Origin: Chloroflexota bacterium
GTDB taxonomy: Bacteria > Chloroflexota > Anaerolineae > J102
NCBI GenBank assembly: GCA_029782215.1
Contig: JAKOVD010000148.1
Span: 1-43,891 of the forward strand
Length of the DNA stretch: 43,891 nt
Reading direction: 5' to 3'
The first letter of the stretch is position 1. Every line of letters begins with the position of its first letter. The notes beneath the pieces were generated by a model. That model was given only the letters and a program-made list of their open reading frames with translations. It was not told where the DNA came from and did not search any database. Below, one piece after another: positions 7,545 to 15,754 of the stretch. The position numbers and the translations under genes were made by a program.

Positions 7545-10500
7545 CTAGCTGCGCGGCGCCTCCTGGGCGGCTTCTGCCGGAGCTTCCGCCTGCGACGCCG
7601 GCTTGCGCCCGGCCACGGTTGCGCGCAGGCGGATCGAGAGCACGTGAATCACCCCACGCGCGACCTCGGGACGGTCCTCGAGCAGCTCATAGAAGGGATC
7701 CTGGTCGAGCCGCAGAAGCTGCGTTTCGGTGGTGGCGGTGATCGAAGCCATCCTTGGCTCCGAATCGAGCAGCGCCATCTCGCCGAAGATGTCGCCGTGG
7801 TGCAGGTAGTTGATGGTGTAGGGGCCGTCGTGGACCCGCACCTCACCGCCCACGATCAGGTACATCGATTCGCCCTTGTCGCCCTTGGCAAAGACCATCT
7901 CCCCGGTGCCTACGTGCACCTCCTCCAGCAAACCCGCGACTTCCACCAGGATGTCGTCGGGCGTGCCCTTGAACAGCTCAGCCGATCTGAGCACGAGAAC
8001 TTTCTCCAGGGGTGACAACATGGGGATGCCTCCACGGGGGATGGATTCAAAGCCGCTCTTGCCGGCGGCCAGTTCCTGCAACTTGGCCAGATCGAGATCG
8101 TAACGCGTCCTGACCGCCGGATCCATGGACGCCAGGGCCCTGGCCGCTACCTCCCCCACCACAGGGTCGGCGGCGCTGCGGTGCAGCCCTGCTGCGACTG
8201 CAGCCGCCATCTCATCGGCGCCGGCGCCCATGGGCGCTGCCGCGGCCACGGCGCATGCCTGGGTCCATCGATTGTAGGGGGGAACCTCGCCCTTCACCAG
8301 GGCCAGGACGTGCTGCGCCGGTGTCTGCGCTGGCTGGGGAAAGATCGTGTGCAGACGATGGTGCCGGGCGTCGTCCGGCAGGTCCTCAAACAGCGGCAGC
8401 ACCGCGGGCTTCAGATCGCCGCCCACCGTCACGTCCAGCACCTCGATGGCATAGGCGCGCTGTTCGTGTGACATCGCCAGGTTGTCGGCCACCTGCCGCA
8501 GCGTCGCCCGATCGTACAGACAGGCGAGCAGCAGCAGCACCCGTTCGCGACCGCGGTCCAACTGGCCGTTGAGGGCCGCTGCCAACAACTGGCTGGCGTT
8601 GTCGTCCAATCCTGCTTGCGGGGAGCCTCCATCGCTGCCGGTCCGCTTTGCGCTCGCGGCCAGGGACAGTCGGGCAGCCAGCAGGGTCGTCGCCTCCGCG
8701 ACTTCCCCGCGCACAAGCGCATGCAGCCGTTCCAGCGTGGTCTCACCGGCACGAAAGGCGCAGCGCTCCAGCGCGCGGGCGCTTTCCGTGCGCACAGGAT
8801 CGTCGTCAGCGCTTGCATACCGCAGCGCCAACAACGCTGCCTCGGGGCTGCCGATGCGGCCGCAGGCCCTCAGCAGACGCTGCCTCGCCGCGCTTGAGAG
8901 CTCTGGGTTGTCCAGCGCCCTGGCGATAGCCGGCAGCGCCTCGCCGCCGCCCCCGGCCAGCGCCCCCGTGGCGGCGCCTCGCAGTCCGCTCTCGTTCAGG
9001 CACGCTGCCACCTTGGGCCAGAGGCCGCCGAAGGCGCCGCCGGCCACCGTCAGCAGTGCCTGGCGCCGGACGTCCGTCTCGCCATCGTCCAGCAGCCGCG
9101 CCAGCGTCGGCTCCAGGTCGGGACTGGCTGCCTCGGCAATGACTTGGCAGGCCTCAAGACGCTGTTCCACAAGGGCGCTGGTGGCCATCGCCGACAGGGC
9201 CGTACAGGCAGCCAGGTGTGCCGCCGGCGAACCGTGCTGCAGCAGCCCGGCAATGGCGGCCCTGCGCAGGGCCGGTTCGGGGTCCCGGAGATGCGCCATC
9301 AGGACGGCGTCGCTGTCAGCCTCGCCAAGCTGCGCCAGACCCTCCAGGGCCGCCGCACGCACGTCCGCTGAGGCATCCTCATCCAACGTCTTGAGCACGA
9401 GCGTCCTTGCCCCCGGTCCGTGCTGCCGGCACAGCCGTCGCACGGCCTCGATGCGCACTTCGGCGGCGGGATGCGCCAGGAGCGTCTCCAGCGAAGTGGG
9501 TGAGTACTTGTCGCCTGCACCCTCCAGCATCGTCAGCGCCGAGAGGGCTACCTGCGGGTTGGGGTCGTGCAGCGCCTGTTTGAGCGCTTCGATGCTGGCA
9601 GGATCGCCGATCGTCAGGTTGGCGCCGGTCAGATGCCGCCGGATCAGCGCCTGGCGCAGCGCCTGGGGATACTCGCGCCCGGTCATGACCACCGCCCCGA
9701 TCCAGACCAGCACAACCACCAGGAGCACATAGCCAAGCTCCACCACCGTCGCCCCCAACACCTGGTTGAGGAGCAGGAGAAGAACCCCGGCCACCCCCAC
9801 CGCCAACATCCGCACCATGCCCTCGTCCATGGTCTGCACCCGGCTGCGCTCCCGCGCCGGCAGAGGCTGGTAGAGGATGGTCTGCCCGGCCTGGTCCACG
9901 GAGAAACCCAGCGACAGGTCGAGCATCTTGTTCATTGTCGCCAGCCAGAACAGCACAGGCACAATCCCCGCCACCGTGCCTGTGACCGTGAACAGCAGCG
10001 CACCCACCAGCAGCGCGCCCGGCAGCACCAGCAGCCCGCCGCGCACGCCAAACCGGCCGATCACCGGGGCTGTCAGGAAGGAGTTGTTCAGGAGCGTCAG
10101 GATGCCCAGAAAGGCAAGGTATAGCCCTAGGAAGCTGGCCAACTGCTGCTCGTCGGGGAACCGGGCGCCCACCCGGTTGTAGAACATGTTGTCGACAAAG
10201 AAGAAGGAGATCCAGGCGAACACCGACAGGGAAAACATCAACAGGATGAAGCGATTCCGCAGCAGACTACTGATCGGCGCCGGCTCGACGTCCTCATGGT
10301 GCTCTCCCGTGCGGTTGACTTGGGTTGCATAGGACCTGGTGATCAGGATGAGCAGGCCCAGGGCCGCCGCCATCGCCACCACCGAGAGGACCAGGAGGTT
10401 GGGCGTGCCGATGGCGCGCACGATGAACGGGATGAGGAAGCCGGTCACGACGATCGCTACCCACATCCCGGCTCCCAGGAGACCGAACAGGCGTTTGGCC

Positions 10501-10913
10501 TGGCGCACGTTGACCACCCGTCCCGCCAGCGTCCAGTAGGCGATATTCCCCAAACTGACGACGATCTGGAAGAGCACGGGCAGGGCGAAGGCGACCCACG
10601 GCCCCGTGGTCACGGCCAGTCCGATGCGGAACCCCACCAGCAGAAGCAGGAGCAGCGTGAGGTTGGCCGCAAGCTGCTGTGAAAAGCGCAGCCGGCTGCC
10701 CAGCCGCAGATAGCCAAAGGTGATGCCGCTGACGACGAACGCATTGATGATATAGATCCAGGGCAGCGTCTTGGAGCTGAACGGCCCCAAAAAGAGGGTG
10801 AACGCTGCGGTTTCCAGAAAATTGAAGCTTGTCCCCAGCAAAAACGAGAGGAGGAACATCACCCCCACCATCCGCCTTTCCTCGGGCCGAACCGCCAGGA
10901 ACGATGTACGCAT
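7545..10913 (-). CDS. NTT/MFS-like transporter fused to HEAT repeats and a cNMP-binding domain
   Basis: A 1122-residue fusion from the ATG at 10913 (MRTSFLAVRPEERRMVGVMF), preferred over an open frame to 11030 because a promoter lies between them. Residues about 15-410 hold some twelve membrane segments resembling Npt1/Npt2-type nucleotide transporters or MFS proteins. About 435-930 are HEAT repeats, recognisable from units such as PEPALRRAAIAGLLQHG and ADVRAAALEGLAQLG. The C-terminal 120 residues are a Crp-type cyclic-nucleotide-binding domain with an intact cassette (GDIFGEMALLDSEPRMASI), including Gly-Glu and the phosphate-binding Arg. Family knowledge: such fusions exist in several phyla but are poorly characterised. 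Inference: cytoplasmic cyclic nucleotide gates the transporter or a complex assembled on the HEAT scaffold. It is the first gene of the minus-strand block. Confidence 0.8.
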   Translation of the reverse strand: MRTSFLAVRPEERRMVGVMFLLSFLLGTSFNFLETAAFTLFLGPFSSKTLPWIYIINAFVVSGITFGYLRLGSRLRFSQQLAANLTLLLLLLVGFRIGLAVTTGPWVAFALPVLFQIVVSLGNIAYWTLAGRVVNVRQAKRLFGLLGAGMWVAIVVTGFLIPFIVRAIGTPNLLVLSVVAMAAALGLLILITRSYATQVNRTGEHHEDVEPAPISSLLRNRFILLMFSLSVFAWISFFFVDNMFYNRVGARFPDEQQLASFLGLYLAFLGILTLLNNSFLTAPVIGRFGVRGGLLVLPGALLVGALLFTVTGTVAGIVPVLFWLATMNKMLDLSLGFSVDQAGQTILYQPLPARERSRVQTMDEGMVRMLAVGVAGVLLLLLNQVLGATVVELGYVLLVVVLVWIGAVVMTGREYPQALRQALIRRHLTGANLTIGDPASIEALKQALHDPNPQVALSALTMLEGAGDKYSPTSLETLLAHPAAEVRIEAVRRLCRQHGPGARTLVLKTLDEDASADVRAAALEGLAQLGEADSDAVLMAHLRDPEPALRRAAIAGLLQHGSPAAHLAACTALSAMATSALVEQRLEACQVIAEAASPDLEPTLARLLDDGETDVRRQALLTVAGGAFGGLWPKVAACLNESGLRGAATGALAGGGGEALPAIARALDNPELSSAARQRLLRACGRIGSPEAALLALRYASADDDPVRTESARALERCAFRAGETTLERLHALVRGEVAEATTLLAARLSLAASAKRTGSDGGSPQAGLDDNASQLLAAALNGQLDRGRERVLLLLACLYDRATLRQVADNLAMSHEQRAYAIEVLDVTVGGDLKPAVLPLFEDLPDDARHHRLHTIFPQPAQTPAQHVLALVKGEVPPYNRWTQACAVAAAAPMGAGADEMAAAVAAGLHRSAADPVVGEVAARALASMDPAVRTRYDLDLAKLQELAAGKSGFESIPRGGIPMLSPLEKVLVLRSAELFKGTPDDILVEVAGLLEEVHVGTGEMVFAKGDKGESMYLIVGGEVRVHDGPYTINYLHHGDIFGEMALLDSEPRMASITATTETQLLRLDQDPFYELLEDRPEVARGVIHVLSIRLRATVAGRKPASQAEAPAEAAQEAPRS

Positions 10914-10973
10914 GGGCACTTTCTGGTGAGTGAATGCAGGAACGGCGTCGGCTGCGAACTGGTCTAGGGGCGA

Positions 10974-11002
10974 ATTGTAAGCCTGGTGCAGTTCACTGCG
11001 AA
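10974..11002 (-). promoter_or_regulatory. Sigma70-type promoter for the transporter operon
   Basis: On the minus strand TTCGCA (11002-10997) and TACAAT (10979-10974) are 17 bases apart, matching the -35 in four positions and the -10 in five. Transcription would begin near 10967, 54 bases before the ATG at 10913, which supports that start over the longer frame. Confidence 0.5.
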
Positions 11003-11088
11003 TTTTACTGCAACCCCTGCCGGTTCGCAATCAGGCGCAAGCTGCTGAGCACCCCCCCCATTCTTTGTCTGCCCCGAGGAGACGCGAA

Positions 11089-11125
11089 CGGCGGGCTTCC
11101 GAACACCTCGTTCGAAAGCCCGCCG
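11089..11125. terminator. Strong hairpin after the DUF1269 gene
   Basis: CGGCGGGCTT (11089-11098) pairs perfectly with AAGCCCGCCG (11116-11125), with an inner CGAAC/GTTCG stem. It lies downstream of the DUF1269 stop on the minus strand and upstream of the transporter promoter. There is no T tract, so it may be an RNA-stabilising hairpin rather than a classical intrinsic terminator. Confidence 0.6.
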
Positions 11126-11204
11126 GTTCATTCCTGTATTGCATGGGACCCTATCCAGCGCGATCTTGGCTGGCGGGCGGTCCCTTGCCCTGGTCAGAGG
11201 TTAA

Positions 11205-11696
11205 TCAAGCCTCTTCGCCAAAGGCCTTCTTCAGCTCGGTTTCCTGCTCAGTGCTCAGATTGGACTGAAGCAGCTCCATGTTCGTGCCCTGGAAGGCAGC
11301 CGTGACCTTGTCCATGACCGCATCGGAGGTCAACAGGAAGAGGGCCGACGTGCCTTCGGTCACCTTGGAGCGGACGGAATCGATGAACTTGTCGTCGATG
11401 CCGTAGTCGGAGAACTTGCCCGCCAGCGCGCCCATCGCGGCGCCAATGGCCAGGCCGAAGAAGGGGACGAAGAAGATCAGACCGAACAGCATGCCCCAGA
11501 ATGCGCCCGACAAGGCGCCGGCGCCGGCCAGGTTATTGAGCTGCTGCGTCTTCGGCTTGCCTGCGCCCTGCGGCCAGGTGACGATGGCGGCGTCCTGGAT
11601 CGTGATCAACTGCTGCTTGCTCAGACCCTCGAGGGTGCCCAGGGCGCTCTGCGCGCCGTCGGCGGTGGGGAACTTCCAAACGGTAAGGCTTGTCAC
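11205..11696 (-). CDS. DUF1269-family membrane protein
   Basis: A 163-residue protein of the DUF1269 family, seen from its length, the N-terminal MTSLTVWKFPTADGA strand and a Gly/Phe-rich central membrane hairpin (about 58-91: GALSGAFWGMLFGLIFF...GLAIGAAMGALAG) followed by a soluble C-terminal half ending in a charged helix. The start is GTG, with AGGAG seven bases upstream. Homologues are inner-membrane proteins of unknown function, often found beside stress genes; here it heads a run of minus-strand membrane genes. It is probably transcribed alone, since hairpins flank it at 11089-11125 and 11869-11903. Confidence 0.85.
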   Translation of the reverse strand: MTSLTVWKFPTADGAQSALGTLEGLSKQQLITIQDAAIVTWPQGAGKPKTQQLNNLAGAGALSGAFWGMLFGLIFFVPFFGLAIGAAMGALAGKFSDYGIDDKFIDSVRSKVTEGTSALFLLTSDAVMDKVTAAFQGTNMELLQSNLSTEQETELKKAFGEEA

Positions 11697-11868
11697 TATG
11701 TTTCTCCTAAACGTGAAAGGTATTGGCCGACACTGCAGACCCGCAAAAGCAGCACTGCATCGTCAGCTTGATCATGACGAGATTTTGTCAAAGCTTTTCC
11801 CACGGGTCTGTCAGACTACTTCCATGTTGCCTGACAAACTTCTCATCCCCGAACCTCCCCTTCGATGC

Positions 11869-11903
11869 TGAGGCGCCGGGGCCATCGCAGCCCCGGCGCC
11901 TCA
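11869..11903. terminator. Perfect 14-bp hairpin terminator
   Basis: TGAGGCGCCGGGGC (11869-11882) and GCCCCGGCGCCTCA (11890-11903) are perfect inverted repeats around a seven-base loop. The hairpin begins eight bases after the stop codon of the minus-strand gene at 11912-12310, so it is placed as its transcription terminator, though without a T run. Confidence 0.7.
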
Positions 11904-11911
11904 GCCTTCAC

Positions 11912-12310
11912 TTATTTCTGCACGCCGAACGCCGACTTCACACCCGAAAGCTGGGTGTAGATCAGGATGATGCCGTTGAGGACGATCGCCGGCGCCATGG
12001 CCTGCCAGCTCGAAGAGCCCAGGATCGACACGATGGCGAAGATCAGATTCAGGGCCGACAACGCCGAGACGAAGAGCCAGCCTTGGGGCTGCAGGTTCCA
12101 CAGCATGCGCACGACCCAGATGTAGATCAGGGCCAGGATGCCCCACATCAGGGCGCCCAGCAGGTCGAAGGTGAAGAAATGGGCCTGACCCAACGGGCCG
12201 GAGATAGGGGCCAGGTGCAGCATCTGCAGAGTGTGCCAGACGGCGACGATGGCGCCGATGGCGGCCAGGATGGCAAGCAGGGTGACGCCAAACGGTCGGG
12301 GCTGCTTCAT
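11912..12310 (-). CDS. Small four-helix membrane protein, unknown function
   Basis: A 132-residue protein with four hydrophobic stretches (about 9-27, 45-66, 76-98 and 103-120) and a short basic N-terminus (MKQPRPFG), which predicts a cytoplasmic amino end. I cannot assign it to a named family; small membrane proteins of this layout are common in Chloroflexota and Actinobacteria. An AGGAGA lies just upstream of the ATG. It sits between the UbiB-like kinase and DUF1269 genes, all on the same strand, with a strong hairpin directly after its stop. Confidence 0.7.
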   Translation of the reverse strand: MKQPRPFGVTLLAILAAIGAIVAVWHTLQMLHLAPISGPLGQAHFFTFDLLGALMWGILALIYIWVVRMLWNLQPQGWLFVSALSALNLIFAIVSILGSSSWQAMAPAIVLNGIILIYTQLSGVKSAFGVQK

Positions 12311-12400
12311 GCGATCTCTCCTAATGAGTGGGACGGAACAGATGAGATGAAAGGTGATGACCCATAGAACACCGCCGCCGTGCCAAAGACGCGCGGCGGC

Positions 12401-14134
12401 TTAGTCATGGTCGGCGCTGTACCCCTTGAGCCAGCGCCAGACCAGGCGCAGCACGATGATGCCGGCCACGACCATCGAGAAGATGTAGCCGAGATACGCC
12501 AGCCTGAAGATCGCATCCCAGATGCCGCCCTGCGTGCCGGTGGCTCCGATTGCCGCCGTCGCTATCGCCGAGCCGATGAGCATGCCGACCAGGATCACGG
12601 CGATGACGATCTGCCGGCCCAGTCGGTTGATCTTGGTGACCTCCTTGGCCAGGCCGGAGGTGTCAACATAGACTTCGAAGCGTCCCTTCTGGTACTGGGT
12701 GAGCCAACTGATCGTCGCTTCCTGCAGAGAGGGAATGTTCTTCAGCACCTCGCGGGCGCTCATCACTGCCTGTTTCTTGGCAGCGTCGATGATCCGGTCG
12801 GCCGTGATTTCCTTCACGGCCATCTCACGCACCATGCTTGAGCCCTCCTGGACCAGCCCTCCCTCGGGATAGAGCGTGGTGGCCATGGTTTCTGCCTGCA
12901 TCATGGCCTTCACGGCCATGGTCAGCGAAGGCTTCAGCCGCAGCCCGTGCTCGCGCAGCAGGCTGAACGTCATGCTCACCACCTCGCCAAACGGCGTGGC
13001 CACGCCGCTGTGCATGAGCCGTCCCACGGTGCGCTCGAAGTCGTGGTAGTAGGCCTTGTCGTCCACCTTGGGCACGAAAGGCGTGCTCAGGCTGTACATA
13101 ATCTGGGCCATGCCGGGGACGTCCTTCTGTTGGATGGCAAACAGCAACTGCACGAGGTTGAACCGCTCCTGCAGCTCCAGCTCGCCCACCATCCCCAGGT
13201 CGATGAAGGTGACGTCGCCGTTTTCGAGGTTCACCAGCACGTTACCGGGGTGCGGGTCGGCGTGGAAGAACCCATCGATCATCAACTGCTTCACCAGCGC
13301 GCGCAGGGCGCGTATGGCCAGTTCCTTGCGGTCGATGCCGGCGGCTTCGATGGCGGCGACGTTGCTGACCTTGACGCCGCGGATAAACTCCATCGTCAGG
13401 ACGCGGGAAGTGGTCAGATTCTGATAGACCGTGGGGATGTGAACTCCGGGCAGTCCGGCCATGTTCTCGGCCAGGCGCATGCCGTTATAGGCCTCGCTGA
13501 GGTAGTTCAGCTCTGCCAGCACGCTGCTGCTGAACTCCTCGACCATGCCCACCAGGTCGATGGCCTGGAGCTGTTCGGAACGCCGGGTGGCGACGGCGGC
13601 GGCGGTCTGCATGATGCCCATGTCGGCCTTCATCTGGTTGTAGATGTTGGGGCGCTGGACTTTGACCACCACGCGTTCGCCGCTGTGGAGGGTCGCCTTG
13701 TGTACCTGGGCTGTGGAGGCGGCGGCAAAGGGCTCGGGCTCAAAGGTGGCGAAGAGCACCTCGGGGGGCGATCCCAGCTCCTCGATGATGATCTCACGCA
13801 CTTGGTCCGAGGGGAAGGGGGGAACGCTGCTCTGCAGTTTGATCAGCTCCGCTTCCCAGTCCGGAGGGATCGTCGATGCCTGGCTGGAGACGATCTGGCC
13901 CATCTTGACATAGGTCGGCCCCAGCTCCTCCAGCATCATGCGCATTTTGACGGGCGTGGACACCTCGGCCAGATCATCAGGAATTTGCCACACCCACTGT
14001 TGCATGGACGAGCGGATGCCCTCGACCAGCGGCCAGCGGTCAAACAGCAGGTCCCAGCCGTACCGCAGGAGCACGTTGTAGGTTTGCTGCAGCCTCAGAT
14101 TCTCGCGGAACTTGTCGAGCGTGGACCGTTTCAT
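12401..14134 (-). CDS. ABC1/UbiB (AarF)-family atypical kinase
   Basis: A 577-residue member of the ABC1/UbiB family. Seen: the family KxGQ region as VKMGQIVSSQ, the Ala-rich nucleotide loop in AAASTAQVHKATL with the following VVVKVQRP lysine, the metal/catalytic motif DPHPGNVLVN and IDLGMVG. The C-terminus carries two membrane helices (about 515-535 and 545-568). UbiB homologues support isoprenoid-quinone biosynthesis or lipid trafficking through ATPase activity; which applies here is not decided by context, as no ubi or men genes are adjacent. Its ATG overlaps the stop of the upstream holin-like gene as ATGA (14134-14131), so the two are translationally coupled. Confidence 0.88.
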   Translation of the reverse strand: MKRSTLDKFRENLRLQQTYNVLLRYGWDLLFDRWPLVEGIRSSMQQWVWQIPDDLAEVSTPVKMRMMLEELGPTYVKMGQIVSSQASTIPPDWEAELIKLQSSVPPFPSDQVREIIIEELGSPPEVLFATFEPEPFAAASTAQVHKATLHSGERVVVKVQRPNIYNQMKADMGIMQTAAAVATRRSEQLQAIDLVGMVEEFSSSVLAELNYLSEAYNGMRLAENMAGLPGVHIPTVYQNLTTSRVLTMEFIRGVKVSNVAAIEAAGIDRKELAIRALRALVKQLMIDGFFHADPHPGNVLVNLENGDVTFIDLGMVGELELQERFNLVQLLFAIQQKDVPGMAQIMYSLSTPFVPKVDDKAYYHDFERTVGRLMHSGVATPFGEVVSMTFSLLREHGLRLKPSLTMAVKAMMQAETMATTLYPEGGLVQEGSSMVREMAVKEITADRIIDAAKKQAVMSAREVLKNIPSLQEATISWLTQYQKGRFEVYVDTSGLAKEVTKINRLGRQIVIAVILVGMLIGSAIATAAIGATGTQGGIWDAIFRLAYLGYIFSMVVAGIIVLRLVWRWLKGYSADHD

Positions 14135-14844
14135 GAGGTTTGTTCCTCCTCCGTGGCTGGGCTGGTAGGTTGGGAGTCTGAAACCACGGCGAGGACGGGC
14201 GCCGCCGCCTCGATGGCGACCGCCGTTTCGACATCCGCCGAGGCCACGGGAGGCGGCTCCACCGTATCATCCTTTGACGCCGAATTGGCCGCCAGCGCCG
14301 CCGTTGCGTGCGTTCCGGCGAGGACCTCCGTGATCTCTTCGCCCATCAAGCCTGCGCCCCGTTCGGTCCGGGCCTTGACGATGAGCTGGGCGAAGTTGGT
14401 GGTCTGCCTGGCGAGCTGTTGGCGCAGCTCCGGCCGATCCTCGGGCACGATGGGTACTGTCAACCCCAGCAGGCTCTCAAAGAAGCTGCCCATAAGTCCG
14501 AGAAGCACGCCGCCGACGATGGCCCAGAAGAAGCTGTCGACGACGAAACGCTCGGGGAAGAAATAGGAGAGGAGGTAGAGCAGGATGCCGTTGATCAGTG
14601 CCACGACCAACCCATAGGTGGCGAAGATGAAGGACAGCGTCAGGAACTGGAGGATCGGCTTGATGAGGGCGTTGAGGATGCTCAGGCCCAGCGTCACGAC
14701 GATGATGTTCCGCAGCGTGTAGTCCTTGAAATAGATGTTGGGCAACAGCGCGGTCGTGACGATCAGGGCAAGAGCACTGACAAGCAGTCTCACCAGCAGA
14801 TAGCGCCAGTTAAACTCCTTGATCAGAACGGTGAAGTTTTTCAT
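14131..14844 (-). CDS. Phage-holin superfamily IV-like membrane protein
   Basis: A 237-residue protein from the ATG at 14844 (MKNFTVLIKEFNW), preferred because GGGAG precedes it; the frame is open to 14913. Residues 12-115 hold four membrane helices of the 'phage holin family IV / PF04020' type, with the typical NIYFKDYTLRNIIVVTLGLS segment after helix 1. The last 100 residues are a soluble Ala/Thr/Pro-rich tail that ordinary members lack. Despite the name, most chromosomal members are not phage lysis proteins. It is coupled by ATGA overlap to the UbiB-like kinase, suggesting a shared membrane role. Driven by the promoter at 14961-14989. Confidence 0.78.
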   Translation of the reverse strand: MKNFTVLIKEFNWRYLLVRLLVSALALIVTTALLPNIYFKDYTLRNIIVVTLGLSILNALIKPILQFLTLSFIFATYGLVVALINGILLYLLSYFFPERFVVDSFFWAIVGGVLLGLMGSFFESLLGLTVPIVPEDRPELRQQLARQTTNFAQLIVKARTERGAGLMGEEITEVLAGTHATAALAANSASKDDTVEPPPVASADVETAVAIEAAAPVLAVVSDSQPTSPATEEEQTS

Positions 14845-14960
14845 GTGGTGCGTGCTCCCATAATCATCATCCTTGACGAAAGAGCGACGCGAAGGGCCAC
14901 AAAACGCTGGCACTCCGGCGCCGTAACGTTTCTTGGCGCAGCTAACGCCTGTTTGGCATG

Positions 14961-14989
14961 ATTATAGTGTTTCCACTTTGCCGACCCAA
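14961..14989 (-). promoter_or_regulatory. Promoter for the holin-like/UbiB operon
   Basis: Minus strand TATAAT (14966-14961, perfect) and TTGGGT (14989-14984) with a 17-base spacer. Transcription would begin near 14954, about 110 bases before the ATG at 14844. The site lies in the 190-base gap between divergent genes and is the most AT-rich point there. Confidence 0.6.
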
Positions 14990-15034
14990 ACTTTTGCGTC
15001 ATCCACATTTCATGTTTTCCAGGCAAGGACGACC

Positions 15035-15643
15035 ATGACCGAACATGCGCAGCAGATCGCCGTCCAGGGGATGCCCTGGAGCCGCGAGGCCGTCTGGTGG
15101 GTGGTCTTGGTGGAGGGCCTTGTGGCCATTCTGCTCGGACTCTACCTGGTCCTGGCGCCCACCACCGCCAGCGCGAGGATCGCGCAACTGATCGGTCTCT
15201 ATGTCCTGGTGATGGGTGGGCTCAGCGTCTATCGCGGGTTCCAGGTCGCACTCGATCATGGGGTGGCTTTCCAGCTCATGCGGGGCGCCATCGGGGTCAC
15301 GGTGGGCCTTCTCACCTGCCTTCCACCCCTTTTCGTTAGCGTCAAAGACAACCTGACCGCCACCGTGACGCTGCTCTTCATTCTGGCAACGGGCCTGACC
15401 CTGCAGGGCTTGGTAGGGCTCTGGGGCGTCTACCGGCTGCGCAACGAGGGGCTGCGCGGCGCCGTGGTGTTGGGAGCCCTGCTCCGGCTCCTTGTGGGCT
15501 TGCTTCTCTACCTCCAGATCGTCAGCGGCGCCAGCTATGCGCTCGCCATCGGCCTGGCTGCGATCATCGTCGGCGCGGTGCTCGTCCTGGCCTCCCTCTT
15601 GCTGCGCCGTAGCCAGGTCAGCAAGCAGAGCAGCCTGGCCTAG
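15035..15643 (+). CDS. HdeD-family (DUF308) membrane protein
   Basis: A 202-residue protein started at ATG 15035 (MTEHAQQIAVQG), which has AAGGAC upstream; the open frame extends to 14933 without a better start. Six membrane helices are spaced evenly, with the first, WWVVLVEGLVAILLGLYLVL, typical of DUF308/HdeD. In E. coli HdeD is linked to acid resistance at high cell density; most homologues are uncharacterised. It is divergent from the holin-like/UbiB operon across a 190-base gap and probably monocistronic. No regulatory motif specific to acid stress was recognised. Confidence 0.85.
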   Translation: MTEHAQQIAVQGMPWSREAVWWVVLVEGLVAILLGLYLVLAPTTASARIAQLIGLYVLVMGGLSVYRGFQVALDHGVAFQLMRGAIGVTVGLLTCLPPLFVSVKDNLTATVTLLFILATGLTLQGLVGLWGVYRLRNEGLRGAVVLGALLRLLVGLLLYLQIVSGASYALAIGLAAIIVGAVLVLASLLLRRSQVSKQSSLA

Positions 15644-15675
15644 GGAACCTGGCGCGCCGAGGCAGCGTCACACTT

Positions 15676-15704
15676 TGTGCATCCCATCTGATCCACCTAT
15701 GCTA
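15676..15704 (+). promoter_or_regulatory. Possible promoter of the PKD/META gene
   Basis: TTGTGC (15676-15681) and TATGCT (15699-15704) are separated by 17 bases, about 50 bases before the start codon at 15755. Three and four positions match the consensus, so this is a weak call. Confidence 0.3.
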
Positions 15705-15754
15705 GGGCGCCGCCTGGACACCAAGAGCCTGGCAGCGGAGAGGAGATACCCGTC

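Noticed and set aside
11089..11125. GC-rich hairpin with GTTCGAAAG considered as a tRNA T-arm region
   Set aside because: No acceptor, D or anticodon arms could be placed around it; it is a plain hairpin.
12947..14566. Long open frame on the plus strand opposite the UbiB-like and holin-like genes
   Set aside because: Antisense to two genes with recognisable motifs; the His/Gly/Leu-rich composition is typical of shadow frames.
14131..14844. Phage-holin-like protein taken as a prophage marker
   Set aside because: No lysin, tail, capsid or integrase gene is near; chromosomal members of this family are common in bacteria.
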